Source: Erythrobacter sp. SG61-1L (lineage in GTDB: Bacteria > Pseudomonadota > Alphaproteobacteria > Sphingomonadales > Sphingomonadaceae). Taken from it: DNA of 64,000 nucleotides. Positions within the stretch are counted from its first letter, which is position 1; every line of letters starts with the position of its first letter. This document shows positions 22,306 to 30,990 of the stretch, piece after piece. Under the pieces are notes generated by a model. That model had not been told where the DNA came from. It did not search any database and saw only the letters and a program-made list of their open reading frames with translations. The stretch covers positions 682,001-746,000 of the forward strand of contig NZ_JXQC01000003.1 of assembly GCF_001305965.1 (NCBI RefSeq), read 5' to 3'. A program made the translations under genes and the position numbers.

Positions 22306-23019
22306 ATGTCTTCTTTCGTCGATACGTTGAGCGATTCCGTCGATGACATTTTTTCCGTCGCCTGGGATGAGCGCGAGGGTCGTACCGTGCCGGATTCCGA
22401 CAGCGTGACGCTCCGCAACGGTGCCGTGAAGCTCGATGCTGTGTTCCTCTACGCCGATTTGGCTGGATCGTCTAGCCTTGCCCGCGTTTGCCAATGGCAA
22501 ACGACGGCGAAGATTATCCGGGCCTATCTTGACGTTGCCACCCGCCTCATCAGGGCCTGGGGCGGAGAGATTCGCAGCTTCGACGGTGATCGCGTGATGG
22601 GGGTCTTTATCGGAGACACTCCAAACAGCAACGCTGCGAACTGCGCGAGAGAGATAGACTACGTCGTTGAAAAGATCATCGCGCCGAAAGCACGGGAAAA
22701 ATTTAAGTCCGTGCGCGACAACGACTTGCAAATCACCCACTGCGTAGGGATCGACGTGGGTGTGGCCCGCGCCGTTCGCGCTGGCATCAGAAATAATAAC
22801 GATCTCATTTGGATAGGAAAGGCACCGGCATTCTCGGCCAAGCTTTCCGATGTGCGGAACTATCCGTGGTGCGTCTATATTTCCTCGCGTTCGTATAAGA
22901 AGCTCACTAATAGCGCGAAATACGATGGCGACGGCAAAGATATGTGGGTCGGTGTCGAACGCACAGTCGGCGACGTTAAAGAAACTGTCTACAAGACCAA
23001 GGTGATCAGAAAACCTTGA
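22306..23019 (+). CDS. Pycsar-type nucleotide cyclase (PycC-like)
   Basis: A 237-residue single-domain class III cyclase. Metal-binding residues lie in FLYADLAGSS (D51) and SFDGDRVMG (D95). It also has the GIDVGVARAV strand and the LIWIGKAPAFSAKLSD segment that follows the active site. Length and the DLAGSS variant resemble the pyrimidine cyclases of Pycsar defence, and it sits directly after a cNMP-TIR effector, the known Pycsar gene pair. The product is probably cUMP or cCMP by family, but base choice is not proven here. A GAGG RBS precedes the ATG. It is the last gene of the operon. Confidence 0.85.
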   Translation: MSSFVDTLSDSVDDIFSVAWDEREGRTVPDSDSVTLRNGAVKLDAVFLYADLAGSSSLARVCQWQTTAKIIRAYLDVATRLIRAWGGEIRSFDGDRVMGVFIGDTPNSNAANCAREIDYVVEKIIAPKAREKFKSVRDNDLQITHCVGIDVGVARAVRAGIRNNNDLIWIGKAPAFSAKLSDVRNYPWCVYISSRSYKKLTNSAKYDGDGKDMWVGVERTVGDVKETVYKTKVIRKP

Positions 23020-23250
23020 TGCTCGTGGCAGTCCGACTTTTGCCGCATTGCAAATTCCCGTTTCGCCCTCGACTACCTGCCGATTAATGCCGCGCCCTTG
23101 CGGGCCGTGCTCTCGTGAACCGCGCCAGCCCTTGGCCGTCACGCCAGTCGAGTGTCCGGACCGTCCCCAACACTCGCCATGCGAGAGGAGAGAGCCCTGC
23201 TTATGGTAGGAGCCCACCGGCGTCTGTCGAATTTCCTGTCCCCTGACTCT

Positions 23251-23265
23251 GTTTCTGCTATGTTC
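23251..23265 (+). promoter_or_regulatory. near-match LexA-type box
   Basis: GTTT-CTGCTAT-GTTC differs from GTTC-N7-GTTC at one position and lies 14 bp upstream of the ATG of the 76-residue membrane protein, overlapping the start of its RBS region. Confidence 0.3.
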
Positions 23266-23279
23266 TAAGGAGAGGCGAG

Positions 23280-23510
23280 ATGAATGCGATCATGACTAAA
23301 TTCGATATCGATGCAGCAGAGTCACGGCGCCCAAAATGTTGGGAGGGCTTCTCGGAACTCGATCAAGCGATCCGTGACAATCGCCTGATGGAGTATCGGA
23401 TCAAGAAGTCCTGGGCCGACCCTTGGGGGCGGAAGCTCACAATTGTCGGTGTGACCGTTATCTTAGCGGTGTTCTTGTTCCTGGCAGGTGCCTCGTTCGG
23501 GCTCTGGTGA
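23280..23510 (+). CDS. small single-pass membrane protein
   Basis: A 76-residue protein with an AAGGAGAGG RBS just upstream. Residues 1-50 are hydrophilic and charged. Residues 52-74 (LTIVGVTVILAVFLFLAGASFGLW) are one transmembrane helix, so it is a C-terminally anchored or N-in protein. It is convergent with traG, whose stop lies 13 nt away, and it separates the defence operon from the T4SS operon. No family is recognised; location suggests an accessory transfer or entry-exclusion-like role, which is speculative. The 260 nt before it (23020-23279) hold only its promoter region and no other gene that I can support. Confidence 0.6.
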   Translation: MNAIMTKFDIDAAESRRPKCWEGFSELDQAIRDNRLMEYRIKKSWADPWGRKLTIVGVTVILAVFLFLAGASFGLW

Positions 23511-23522
23511 TTGGGCTGTAGA

Positions 23523-26225
23523 TCACCATTCCTTCACTTCATCGGCAGACTCCGCGCTCGCACCCTGTGCGCCCTTGGTAACCGCATCAAGGCGGCCTCT
23601 GGGTCCGCGGATCCGTTGACGACCGGCATCCTGAGCGCGCAGCACTTCGTCGTGAATAGTGCCTGGGTCCACCTGCGGCACGCTTCCTGAACTCCCTCCA
23701 CCGATTTGGGCTCGACTGCGGACATATCCCAGTCCTGAGACTGTCGGGCGAGAGATTGGTTGCCCTGACGTCAGTACGAGCCTGTCCTCGATCCCGTCGC
23801 GCAGCTGTTCCGCGTAGCTTTCGATGAATTTGCCCTGCAGCGCCTGACCTTCCGGACTGAGCTGAAACGTCAGGTCGTCGAACCGGACATTGCCGTAGAA
23901 GTCGCGATTGCGTTCGATTTCGACCAAGCCCCATTCGCGGTAGGCCTGTGACAGGTTGAGGCTGCCAGCGGCGCTGTTACCTTCGAAGAACGATGCCTGG
24001 CTTTCGAGGCGATTTGCCAGTTCTTCAGCCCGCCGCGCTTCGCGGCTGTAACTCTGCGCCTCGGTTAGCGATGCGTTCATGCCGCTCGCGGTCGACGAAA
24101 TCGAGGAACTCGACGAGGTGCTGACGCTGCGAACAAACCCGTCGCGCGTGCTCGACCAGTTCCGGCTGTCCGACATCTGTGCGAGGCTGCCGAAGATGCG
24201 TGAGCGGTCCTCGGAAGCGATGCCGATATCGCTGTCGGTCCATGTGCGGGTACCGCCAGCTTTCGCTCCTACGTTTGCCGAAAGAACACCATTAGTAACG
24301 CCAGCATTTGCGCCAGCTTCGCCCCCAAGGAACCACGCGGTCGAAATGTCGTCAGCGGCCCTTCGTGAGAGGCCGAACTGGCGCTGTAGGTTGGTGGATG
24401 CCTGGTCGACTTCGTTGAAGGCGGTCTGGATGCTATCGGAGTTGGATGTGCCGGTTGCGCTCTCGAAAGCCGATCCGCGGCTGAATTGGCTGCGCAGTTC
24501 GCGGAACTTTGTGACGGCGCTGGTGGTCGATTCCGTCGCAATGTTCGCATAGCTCTCGCTGTTCGAGCGCGCCTGCGATGCCATTGTCGACAGGCGTGAA
24601 GTGAACTCCTGTCCGAGACTGGGCGTGAATGGATAGCTCGAGTTGGGAAGCTGATCGTAGCTGGCTTCGGGGAAACTCGTCGTCATCGAGCCCGTATCGC
24701 TGAACGTCCGCGTCTGCGCCGCGCCATAGGTGAAGCTTGGCGCGATCGTCCCTTGTGCGAACTGGCGCGTCAGAACGCTCGAATTCTCAAAGCTCGTATT
24801 GCCCAGCGAGACGTTGCCTGTGCTTGCCTCGCGCGCTGCTTCCTCGGCCGCATTCTGGCTCGGATTGAGATAGCTTGTCGCATGGTGCGAAATCGCCATG
24901 GCGCCCTTGGCGACGCCGCCAGCCAGAAACGGCACCGACGCGATGAGATAGCCTGCGAGCAGCCCGATATCGCTGTTCACATCGGCCATGCCGGTGAAGC
25001 TTGCAAGACTGAGCCCGCTGCTTCCAGCAACCGCGCTCATGTCCGCGGCCCCCTTGTACATCAGCATCATGTGCAGGATCACGAACAGCGGTCCCCATGC
25101 CGCCAGGTAGAAGAAACCCGTCACATAGCCTTTGAGTGCCAGCGGCCCGGTCTTGGGCAGCAGGAACAGCGGGAAGAGGACCGGAAACAGGGCGTAGAAA
25201 AGCACGGTCAGCACGACATTGAGTAGCGGCACCCATTTCATCGCGTTGCTGGCAATCGAGCCATAGGTCCGCTCAGTCTGAATATCGGCGCGTGTCTGGG
25301 CGTAGACATCGACATTGCCCGCGCCGCTCGTTGCCGCCATCGAATGCATGGCCTGGCTCATCGCGTTGATCGTCAGCGTCTGCTTGAATATCTCGGTCGC
25401 ATTGGCCGAGACCCCGGTGAGGTACTGGTAGGCCACTGGCAGATCGGCAAAGAGCTTGGCCTTGGCGAGGGCGGCGGTCTGGTCGGGATAGAGCTGGCGC
25501 CCGAAAACCGTGCCCATGCCGTCGATCAAACCGGCCCACTGCGCGTTCAGGGCGTCATAGGCTTCGCGGCAGGTGATGATATTCGAAGTCACCTGACCGG
25601 TCCCCGTGTCGCGGGTCAGGAAGCGCTGGGCCCGCGCCTGGCTCCCAGGCGCAATGGTCGTCCAGATGTCGCTGGTCTCGGCGAGTTCCTTCATCGAATA
25701 GCGGCCAAGCAGCACGTCGTAGAAGACGCATTGCCGAAAGTGCTCGTCGAGATTGGCGGCAAACTCCGGGTCGGAAATGCGCAAGGAGCGTGTGGCATCG
25801 TAGAGCCGCGCGCCGTAGATCATGCCATTCTTCGAATAGTTGAGATCGCCCGGCAGCCCGAACACGACCTCGGCCGAGCCGGTCAGATAGTCGCCGACCT
25901 GGCTCGTGAAGCTCGCCATCAGCGCAAGACCCAGCGGCACATTGCTGACATTGGCCGGAGCAAGACTAGGGTTGAGCCGGTCGGTCACATGGACGTCGAG
26001 CCGCGGCACCATCAGGCACGAATAGATCAGCGTCGCGCCGAGGAACCAGTTGATCCAGGCCCGCCAGTCCTGATTGAACGCCAGCGTGATGGCGGACAGG
26101 CCAAGCCCCATGACCATGACGACCTGCAGGAGGCTCTTGTAGCCCCCATTGCCTGTCCAGGCGGCGACCGCCTGAAAGACATTAACCAGGTAGTCGCCGC
26201 CGCCAACTGTGAAAATCTCGACCAT
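23523..26225 (-). CDS. traG: conjugal transfer protein TraG (mating-pair stabilisation)
   Basis: A 900-residue inner-membrane protein. The N-terminal part (about 1-460) has several membrane segments (SLLQVVMVMGLGLSAITLAF, WINWFLGATLIYSCLMV, ALFPVLFPLFLL, VTGFFYLAAWGPLFVILHMMLMY), matching the TraG_N domain needed for pilus assembly. The rest is a Ser/Gln/Thr-rich periplasmic region with long helices and repeats such as SFENSSVLTRQFAQG, as in F TraG where it stabilises mating pairs. It is the last gene of the T4SS operon, 40 nt after traH. Length is close to F TraG (938). Confidence 0.9.
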   Translation of the reverse strand: MVEIFTVGGGDYLVNVFQAVAAWTGNGGYKSLLQVVMVMGLGLSAITLAFNQDWRAWINWFLGATLIYSCLMVPRLDVHVTDRLNPSLAPANVSNVPLGLALMASFTSQVGDYLTGSAEVVFGLPGDLNYSKNGMIYGARLYDATRSLRISDPEFAANLDEHFRQCVFYDVLLGRYSMKELAETSDIWTTIAPGSQARAQRFLTRDTGTGQVTSNIITCREAYDALNAQWAGLIDGMGTVFGRQLYPDQTAALAKAKLFADLPVAYQYLTGVSANATEIFKQTLTINAMSQAMHSMAATSGAGNVDVYAQTRADIQTERTYGSIASNAMKWVPLLNVVLTVLFYALFPVLFPLFLLPKTGPLALKGYVTGFFYLAAWGPLFVILHMMLMYKGAADMSAVAGSSGLSLASFTGMADVNSDIGLLAGYLIASVPFLAGGVAKGAMAISHHATSYLNPSQNAAEEAAREASTGNVSLGNTSFENSSVLTRQFAQGTIAPSFTYGAAQTRTFSDTGSMTTSFPEASYDQLPNSSYPFTPSLGQEFTSRLSTMASQARSNSESYANIATESTTSAVTKFRELRSQFSRGSAFESATGTSNSDSIQTAFNEVDQASTNLQRQFGLSRRAADDISTAWFLGGEAGANAGVTNGVLSANVGAKAGGTRTWTDSDIGIASEDRSRIFGSLAQMSDSRNWSSTRDGFVRSVSTSSSSSISSTASGMNASLTEAQSYSREARRAEELANRLESQASFFEGNSAAGSLNLSQAYREWGLVEIERNRDFYGNVRFDDLTFQLSPEGQALQGKFIESYAEQLRDGIEDRLVLTSGQPISRPTVSGLGYVRSRAQIGGGSSGSVPQVDPGTIHDEVLRAQDAGRQRIRGPRGRLDAVTKGAQGASAESADEVKEW

Positions 26226-26264
26226 GATGCTGGGCTCCCGCCGCTGTCGGCGCGCTGAAAGGGG

Positions 26265-27701
26265 TCAGTGGGTAAGGGCGCGCGACTGCACGCCGCGCGA
26301 CCAGTCGAGCGAGGCGGCCATGCCGGGCGACATCGAGGCGGCGAGCACGTTCTCGATGAATGCGGTTTTCTCGATGATCTGCATGATGGCGTTGACCTTC
26401 AGATGCGTGTTTGCCTGCCTGTCGGCGAGTGCCTGCCGGACGACATTCACCTGGCCCTGCCACATCGCGATCTTGGCTTCGTCCGCGCCGATGAAGCTCG
26501 ACATCGAGCGGCCCGCCTCGCTGACGATCCGGTCGAGGACTGCGAACAGCAGGTCGACGCTGGCGATCTCCGCCAGTGTCTCGCGATCGTCGGTTGGCAT
26601 ACCGCGGCCATAGGCCGCCTGGACCGTCAGGATCTTGTAAAGCGGGATCGAAGCAACCTGGAGCAGCTCCTTCTGCGCGTCGGTGATCGCGGTGTCGTCA
26701 TGGATCGCCTGGATCATACCGGCAATCAGGGCCGCAACCCGAGGGCGCAGCGCCTTGGATGCGGGAAGGCTGAGCGACTTGAAGCCTGGATCGAGGCACT
26801 TGTCCGGCTCGTCACAGTCGAAGATCAGGACGTTTCCGTTGCTCGTCCCATCGAGCAGTGAGGTGACAAGCGTCGAGGACGCTTCCCCGACGATCGGCAC
26901 GAACTTGCCCGGCTCATCATCCTTGGGCGGGACGTAGATAATCGTGCCCAGCAGCGTCATTGCATATTCGGCGAGTTCTTCGTCGAAGGTACCATTTGGC
27001 GAGAAGAACGCGGACTTCTTGAGGATCGTCCAGGTGTAGTTCCTTGCCACGGCGGGATTGACGTCGTCATATTTTCCCGAGCCCTGCGCCGTCGTGCTCG
27101 ACCGCTGGCCCTTGGTGCCGCATCCATGCTTGGCGGCTGCATAGTCGGTGAAGATGCCTTCCGAATTGCCGATCGCCTCGCAGATCGCCTTGTCGGCCAG
27201 ATCGCCCTTGGGCCAGATGCCGCCCACCAGCCCCTGCGCCATTTCGCAGGAGTTGATGTTGAGGTTGTTCATGAGCTGAGCCTTCTGGCTGAACTCCTGC
27301 ATGATCTTCGAGCATTCCGGGCAAACCGTGTCGATCGCCAGGCTGAAAGCAAAGCCCACCGCATTGTTGGCGACAGCCTTCAGCATCGCGACGATCTCGC
27401 TCGCGTTGATGAAGCTGAAGGATCCGGCGAAGATGTCGATGCCGCCGCAGCCTGCGCGAGCGCGTGGCAGCTGCAGATTGGCGATGTTGGTCGTCTTCTG
27501 CGGGAAACGCGTCCAGACGTTGCCGAGGCTGTAATAGCCTGCCGACTGGCCCTCGAACGCGGTCGGCCCATTGACGTTAGCGGCGCCGCCAACATCGTTG
27601 AGGAACGAGTCCATCGAACTGCCGACATCCGCCGATACGCTGGTAAGGGGGAGGGTAGCCGCAAGGATCGCGGCGACGGCACGTTTCATCCTAGTAGTCA
27701 C
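26265..27701 (-). CDS. traH: conjugal transfer protein TraH
   Basis: A 478-residue periplasmic/outer-membrane-associated protein needed for F-pilus extension. An N-terminal signal peptide (MKRAVAAILAATLPLTSVSA) is followed by the family pattern SMDSFLNDVGGAANVNGPTAFEGQSAGYYSLGN and conserved Cys pairs (CGGIDIFAGSFSFI, TVCPECSKIMQ). I chose the GTG at 27701 since AAGGAAG lies 8 nt upstream; an ATG at 27689 would also keep the signal peptide. The start overlaps the end of traF by 11 nt. Length fits the family. Confidence 0.92.
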   Translation of the reverse strand: MTTRMKRAVAAILAATLPLTSVSADVGSSMDSFLNDVGGAANVNGPTAFEGQSAGYYSLGNVWTRFPQKTTNIANLQLPRARAGCGGIDIFAGSFSFINASEIVAMLKAVANNAVGFAFSLAIDTVCPECSKIMQEFSQKAQLMNNLNINSCEMAQGLVGGIWPKGDLADKAICEAIGNSEGIFTDYAAAKHGCGTKGQRSSTTAQGSGKYDDVNPAVARNYTWTILKKSAFFSPNGTFDEELAEYAMTLLGTIIYVPPKDDEPGKFVPIVGEASSTLVTSLLDGTSNGNVLIFDCDEPDKCLDPGFKSLSLPASKALRPRVAALIAGMIQAIHDDTAITDAQKELLQVASIPLYKILTVQAAYGRGMPTDDRETLAEIASVDLLFAVLDRIVSEAGRSMSSFIGADEAKIAMWQGQVNVVRQALADRQANTHLKVNAIMQIIEKTAFIENVLAASMSPGMAASLDWSRGVQSRALTH

Positions 27702-28527
27702 GTCCGGCTTCCTTCGATGTGAGGAGATAAATGCGGTCCTGCAGCTCGTCGGCGCTCATTACGCCGTAGCCGATCGGGATGGGCTGGCCCTTGGCGGCAT
27801 CCCAGAGCACCACCGCCGGCGTGACCTTGGGCTCGAGCCCCATGCGGCTGCGCTGGTTGGTCTCGACCGTGTAATTCGGGAAATGGCGTGAGGGGCCGCC
27901 GTCGGTCGAAATCGCGCGCACCGTGATGTGCCAGGTCGAAGCGACGCTCTGGACGATCGGCGACATGACTTCGCAGGCGCCGCAGCTCTGGGCGAAGAAG
28001 TAGAACAGCCCGTAGCGTTCAGAGAGCTGCGCCATCACAGCATTGCGCTCGGCATTGCGCGAGTCCTGCCACTGGCGCTTGCCGAGCGTCGAGACTGGCC
28101 GCTGGAGCGTGTAGTCGAGATCAGGATCCTGCCAGATCGCCCGCTGCCAGACATCGCTGAACAGCGATGCCCGGTCGAGCTGGGCGCGCTGAAAACGGAT
28201 GTAGGCCGTCACATTGGCCGGCGTCGGCTCGAGAATCGCCTTGGCTTTCAGTTCGCGCAGATTTGCAGTGATGGCATCGAGCTGGCTCGTCGCACTCGGA
28301 GCAGGCTCGGAGGCATCCTCCTGCACTTCGGGCGGCTTGGGCCTGGCGCAATAGAACCAGTACCCAAGGCGCCGCTCCTCGCAGTAGAAGCTGTCCTGGC
28401 TGTCGCTGGTCGTGACCAGCGGCGGTTCCTGGCCGTGTGCCGGAACACTGAGCGCGGGCGCAACGGCGGTGAGCGAGAGGCAGGCGGCAAGCAGCCGCCG
28501 GGCGGCCTTATTGGCTGGCGCGGGCAT
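27691..28527 (-). CDS. traF: conjugal transfer protein TraF (thioredoxin-fold)
   Basis: A 278-residue exported protein with an N-terminal signal sequence and a thioredoxin-like fold at about residues 160-278 containing SCGACE (C182, C185), which many TraF proteins have. It probably helps form disulphides in Cys-rich T4SS proteins such as TraN, TraU and TraH. The segment FYCEERRLGYWFYC near residues 47-60 is typical of TraF_F family proteins. Its start lies within the end of traN (overlap 20 nt) and its end overlaps traH. Confidence 0.92.
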   Translation of the reverse strand: MPAPANKAARRLLAACLSLTAVAPALSVPAHGQEPPLVTTSDSQDSFYCEERRLGYWFYCARPKPPEVQEDASEPAPSATSQLDAITANLRELKAKAILEPTPANVTAYIRFQRAQLDRASLFSDVWQRAIWQDPDLDYTLQRPVSTLGKRQWQDSRNAERNAVMAQLSERYGLFYFFAQSCGACEVMSPIVQSVASTWHITVRAISTDGGPSRHFPNYTVETNQRSRMGLEPKVTPAVVLWDAAKGQPIPIGYGVMSADELQDRIYLLTSKEAGRDY

Positions 28528-30229
28528 AATAGTCCTCGATTTTCTGCTGGATTTCGGTGGCGGCCTGGAGCTCGTCGGGCAGACGCGCGGCGTCGGTGAA
28601 TTCGGCGTAGACCTCGCTGAAATCCATCTTCGAGAGATCGAGCCGCGAAAACTCGTCGATGGTAAAGCCAGGGCACTGCTCGGTCTTGGGCTTGCCCCAG
28701 GGCTTGTTCAGCTGCTGGCGGCCCTGTTCCTGCAGGATCCGCGAGAGCTTGGATTCAAAGCAGCAATAGACCTTCTTCTTGGTCAGGCAGACGCCCAGGA
28801 AACTGTCAGAGCAATAGGTCCCGACATAGGCGCATAGGCCCTGCGCATCGCGCTGGTGAAGCAGCATTTCCTCGCGGCTGCAGCCGAGAGCGACAAGCAG
28901 CTGGATACCCGGAATGAGCGGGAAACCCTTGCCCTTGCAGCAATTGAGCACGCCGAAGACCTTGGACGAGCAGGTGTTGCGCGTACCCTTGAACAGGGTG
29001 AGCGTGTCGGGATCGAACTCGCGCCGTGCCTGGTCCATCGCGTTGAGCGCGACAACCGCGTCCTTGAACTCGTCATTGGCCTCGCGATCGATCGTCTCGC
29101 ACGAGCCATCGATGCAATAGATGTCGCCGTCGCAGATGAACTGGCTGGTATCAGTAGGCTGGTCCGGGACAGGGCAGTCGTAGACCCGCTCCCAGGTTCG
29201 GCAGGGCTCACCCGAAAGGCAGTCCTCACGCACCAGCGAGCAGCCGGACGTGCTTTCCAGCGTCTGGCAGTCCTGGGCTTCGGTAAATTCGGCGCAAGTA
29301 TAGCTGCGCGACCATGCCCAGCAGGGCTCGGTGACCGCAATGCCGTCGACGATCCGGGTGACAGGATCGCTGTCTGTGCAGGTTTCGGTGTCCTGCTGAC
29401 ATGAATTGTCCGCAGCAAGGCCCGCGCACTGGCTTTCATCACGGCTCGTCGTGACGACATTTTCACCGGTCACGCTGTAGGGCGTCGCGCCATCAACCGG
29501 TGCGGTGCAGCTCACGAGATCGACGCGCAGGTCCCCCGAGTTGCAGCCCCAGTAGATACCCAGATAGGGATCGCACAGATTGATCGGATAGGACTGCGTG
29601 ACCGTGCATTGCGGCGCCGGGTAGCGATTGCAATTGTAGATCGACGCCGGATCGACGCCGCTCCCGCCGACGCAGTAGTAGCCATATACCTGCCGCTGCT
29701 CGATCGTCGCATTCAGCGTCACCGGGCAGGTTCTGTTCTCCTGGGTCGCGGTATAGCCGACATTGCAGGTCGCCATGTAGCGCGCTGCCGTGCCGGTTCC
29801 CGGAGGCAGGGGGACGCAGCGGCCCTGACTCCCGCTAATGCTCATGCCGCTCGTGTAGGAGAGCGGATCGTCGTTGATGACGTTGCTGCGCGCGACAACC
29901 GCGTCGAGGTCCTGGGGCGCGAACTGCGCACGGCGATCCATGGAATCGCGCACGGTCCGGTATCCGGTGTTCGCCGTTGCCTGACTCGCGGCTTCACGCG
30001 CCATCCGGTCTGGATCGTCGAAATAGCCCGACTGGTTCGGCACACCCCCGAAATTGGGAATACGGTTTGCGTCCGGGTCGGTTGTCGCCGCGCTCTGTGC
30101 TGCGGCCGCCTGGTCGCGCCCGAACGCTTTACCGTCCGCCTTGGCCGCATCGGTCGTGCTTTGGGCCGAGACGCTTGCCGGCAGACAGGCGCAGGCGAGG
30201 CAGAGAAGGGGGAGGAGAAGCCGCTTCAT
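28508..30229 (-). CDS. traN: conjugal transfer protein TraN (mating-pair adhesin)
   Basis: A 573-residue outer-membrane mating protein. A signal peptide (MKRLLLPLLCLACACLPASVSA) is followed by an exceptionally Cys-rich body (repeated C-x-x-x-C and CS-x-VREDCL-x-G-x-PCRTWERVYDC style units) and a conserved C-terminal block (CSSKVFGVLNCCKGKGFPLI..., KKVYCCFESKLSRILQEQGRQQL...WG) typical of TraN. In F it binds recipient outer-membrane proteins. Disulphides would be handled by the operon's DsbC- and TraF-type proteins. Overlaps: trbC upstream by 4 nt, traF downstream by 20 nt. Confidence 0.92.
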   Translation of the reverse strand: MKRLLLPLLCLACACLPASVSAQSTTDAAKADGKAFGRDQAAAAQSAATTDPDANRIPNFGGVPNQSGYFDDPDRMAREAASQATANTGYRTVRDSMDRRAQFAPQDLDAVVARSNVINDDPLSYTSGMSISGSQGRCVPLPPGTGTAARYMATCNVGYTATQENRTCPVTLNATIEQRQVYGYYCVGGSGVDPASIYNCNRYPAPQCTVTQSYPINLCDPYLGIYWGCNSGDLRVDLVSCTAPVDGATPYSVTGENVVTTSRDESQCAGLAADNSCQQDTETCTDSDPVTRIVDGIAVTEPCWAWSRSYTCAEFTEAQDCQTLESTSGCSLVREDCLSGEPCRTWERVYDCPVPDQPTDTSQFICDGDIYCIDGSCETIDREANDEFKDAVVALNAMDQARREFDPDTLTLFKGTRNTCSSKVFGVLNCCKGKGFPLIPGIQLLVALGCSREEMLLHQRDAQGLCAYVGTYCSDSFLGVCLTKKKVYCCFESKLSRILQEQGRQQLNKPWGKPKTEQCPGFTIDEFSRLDLSKMDFSEVYAEFTDAARLPDELQAATEIQQKIEDYYARASQ

Positions 30230-30990
30230 GGGTCACTCCGTTGCAGGCGGGCAAGATGCTGGGATGCGAGAAGGGCGCCGGGACCGCCGCCTCGGGCGAA
30301 GGTTTCGAGCGCATAAGACACGCTCACATTGCCGCTCATCCGGTCGTGGGGCGGAACCTGGGTCCGGCAATCGAAGCCATCGCAGAGATCGAAATCGCTG
30401 CTGGTCACCACATAGGTGGGGACCGTCTCGATTCCGAAGGCGCGAAACAGGCGCGGATCGATGCCGACCGCGTCGAGCTTGCCGCCGTCCTCTGCGACTT
30501 TCGCGAGCGCTGCGGTCAGGGTCTTGGCGCTGCCCCCTGGCAGCCCTCGAAGCACGACCACACCGCCTGCACGGGCGACGTCGTCCGCCATGGCGCGCAA
30601 GGCCGCCGGCGGCATCGAGAGCGAAGCGAAGGCGATAAAGCGGGGTGCTTCACCCAAGCCCTCGCTGGCCATGGTGCCCGCGTCGGCCACCATCTTGTCG
30701 AAGTCGAAGACGTCCTCACTTTCTGGCCGCGCGGATCTTGCCGCCTGCTCGGTGTAGCGCTTGCCGTGCGCCTGGGCTTCGGCGGCGCTGTCATTGGCTT
30801 GGCTAAGGACAGCTTCGGCGCGCGCACGGGCACTGGCGGCAAGCGCCTCGGCTTCGCTCGCCTCAACCTTGGCGCGGGCGCGTATCGCTTCGAGATCGAG
30901 CTCCTGTTCGCTGGTCTGTGCTGCGGCTCCCGCCATAGCGGCCGCGCCAGTGATCGACGCAATTACAAGAAGATGAGGGAATAGTTTCAT
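30226..30990 (-). CDS. trbC: pilus assembly protein TrbC (F-type)
   Basis: A 254-residue exported protein of the F-type TrbC family: signal peptide (MKLFPHLLVIASITGAAAMAGAAA), an Ala/Glu-rich coiled-coil region (residues 28-85), then a thioredoxin-like TrbC domain (FIAFASLSMPPAALRAMADDVARAGGVVVLRGLPGGS..., GIDPRLFRAFGIETVPTYVV). It is needed for pilus assembly. The ATG overlaps the traU stop (ATGA). The frame is open upstream inside traU, but that part is out-of-frame traU sequence. Confidence 0.9.
   Translation of the reverse strand: MKLFPHLLVIASITGAAAMAGAAAQTSEQELDLEAIRARAKVEASEAEALAASARARAEAVLSQANDSAAEAQAHGKRYTEQAARSARPESEDVFDFDKMVADAGTMASEGLGEAPRFIAFASLSMPPAALRAMADDVARAGGVVVLRGLPGGSAKTLTAALAKVAEDGGKLDAVGIDPRLFRAFGIETVPTYVVTSSDFDLCDGFDCRTQVPPHDRMSGNVSVSYALETFARGGGPGALLASQHLARLQRSDP

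Noticed and set aside
22036-23217. Long minus-strand frame across the cyclase and TIR genes.
   Set aside because: It overlaps two genes with clear catalytic motifs and has no recognisable domain.
24753-26258. Open frames antisense to traG.
   Set aside because: Arg/Gly-rich translations without motifs; shadows of traG.
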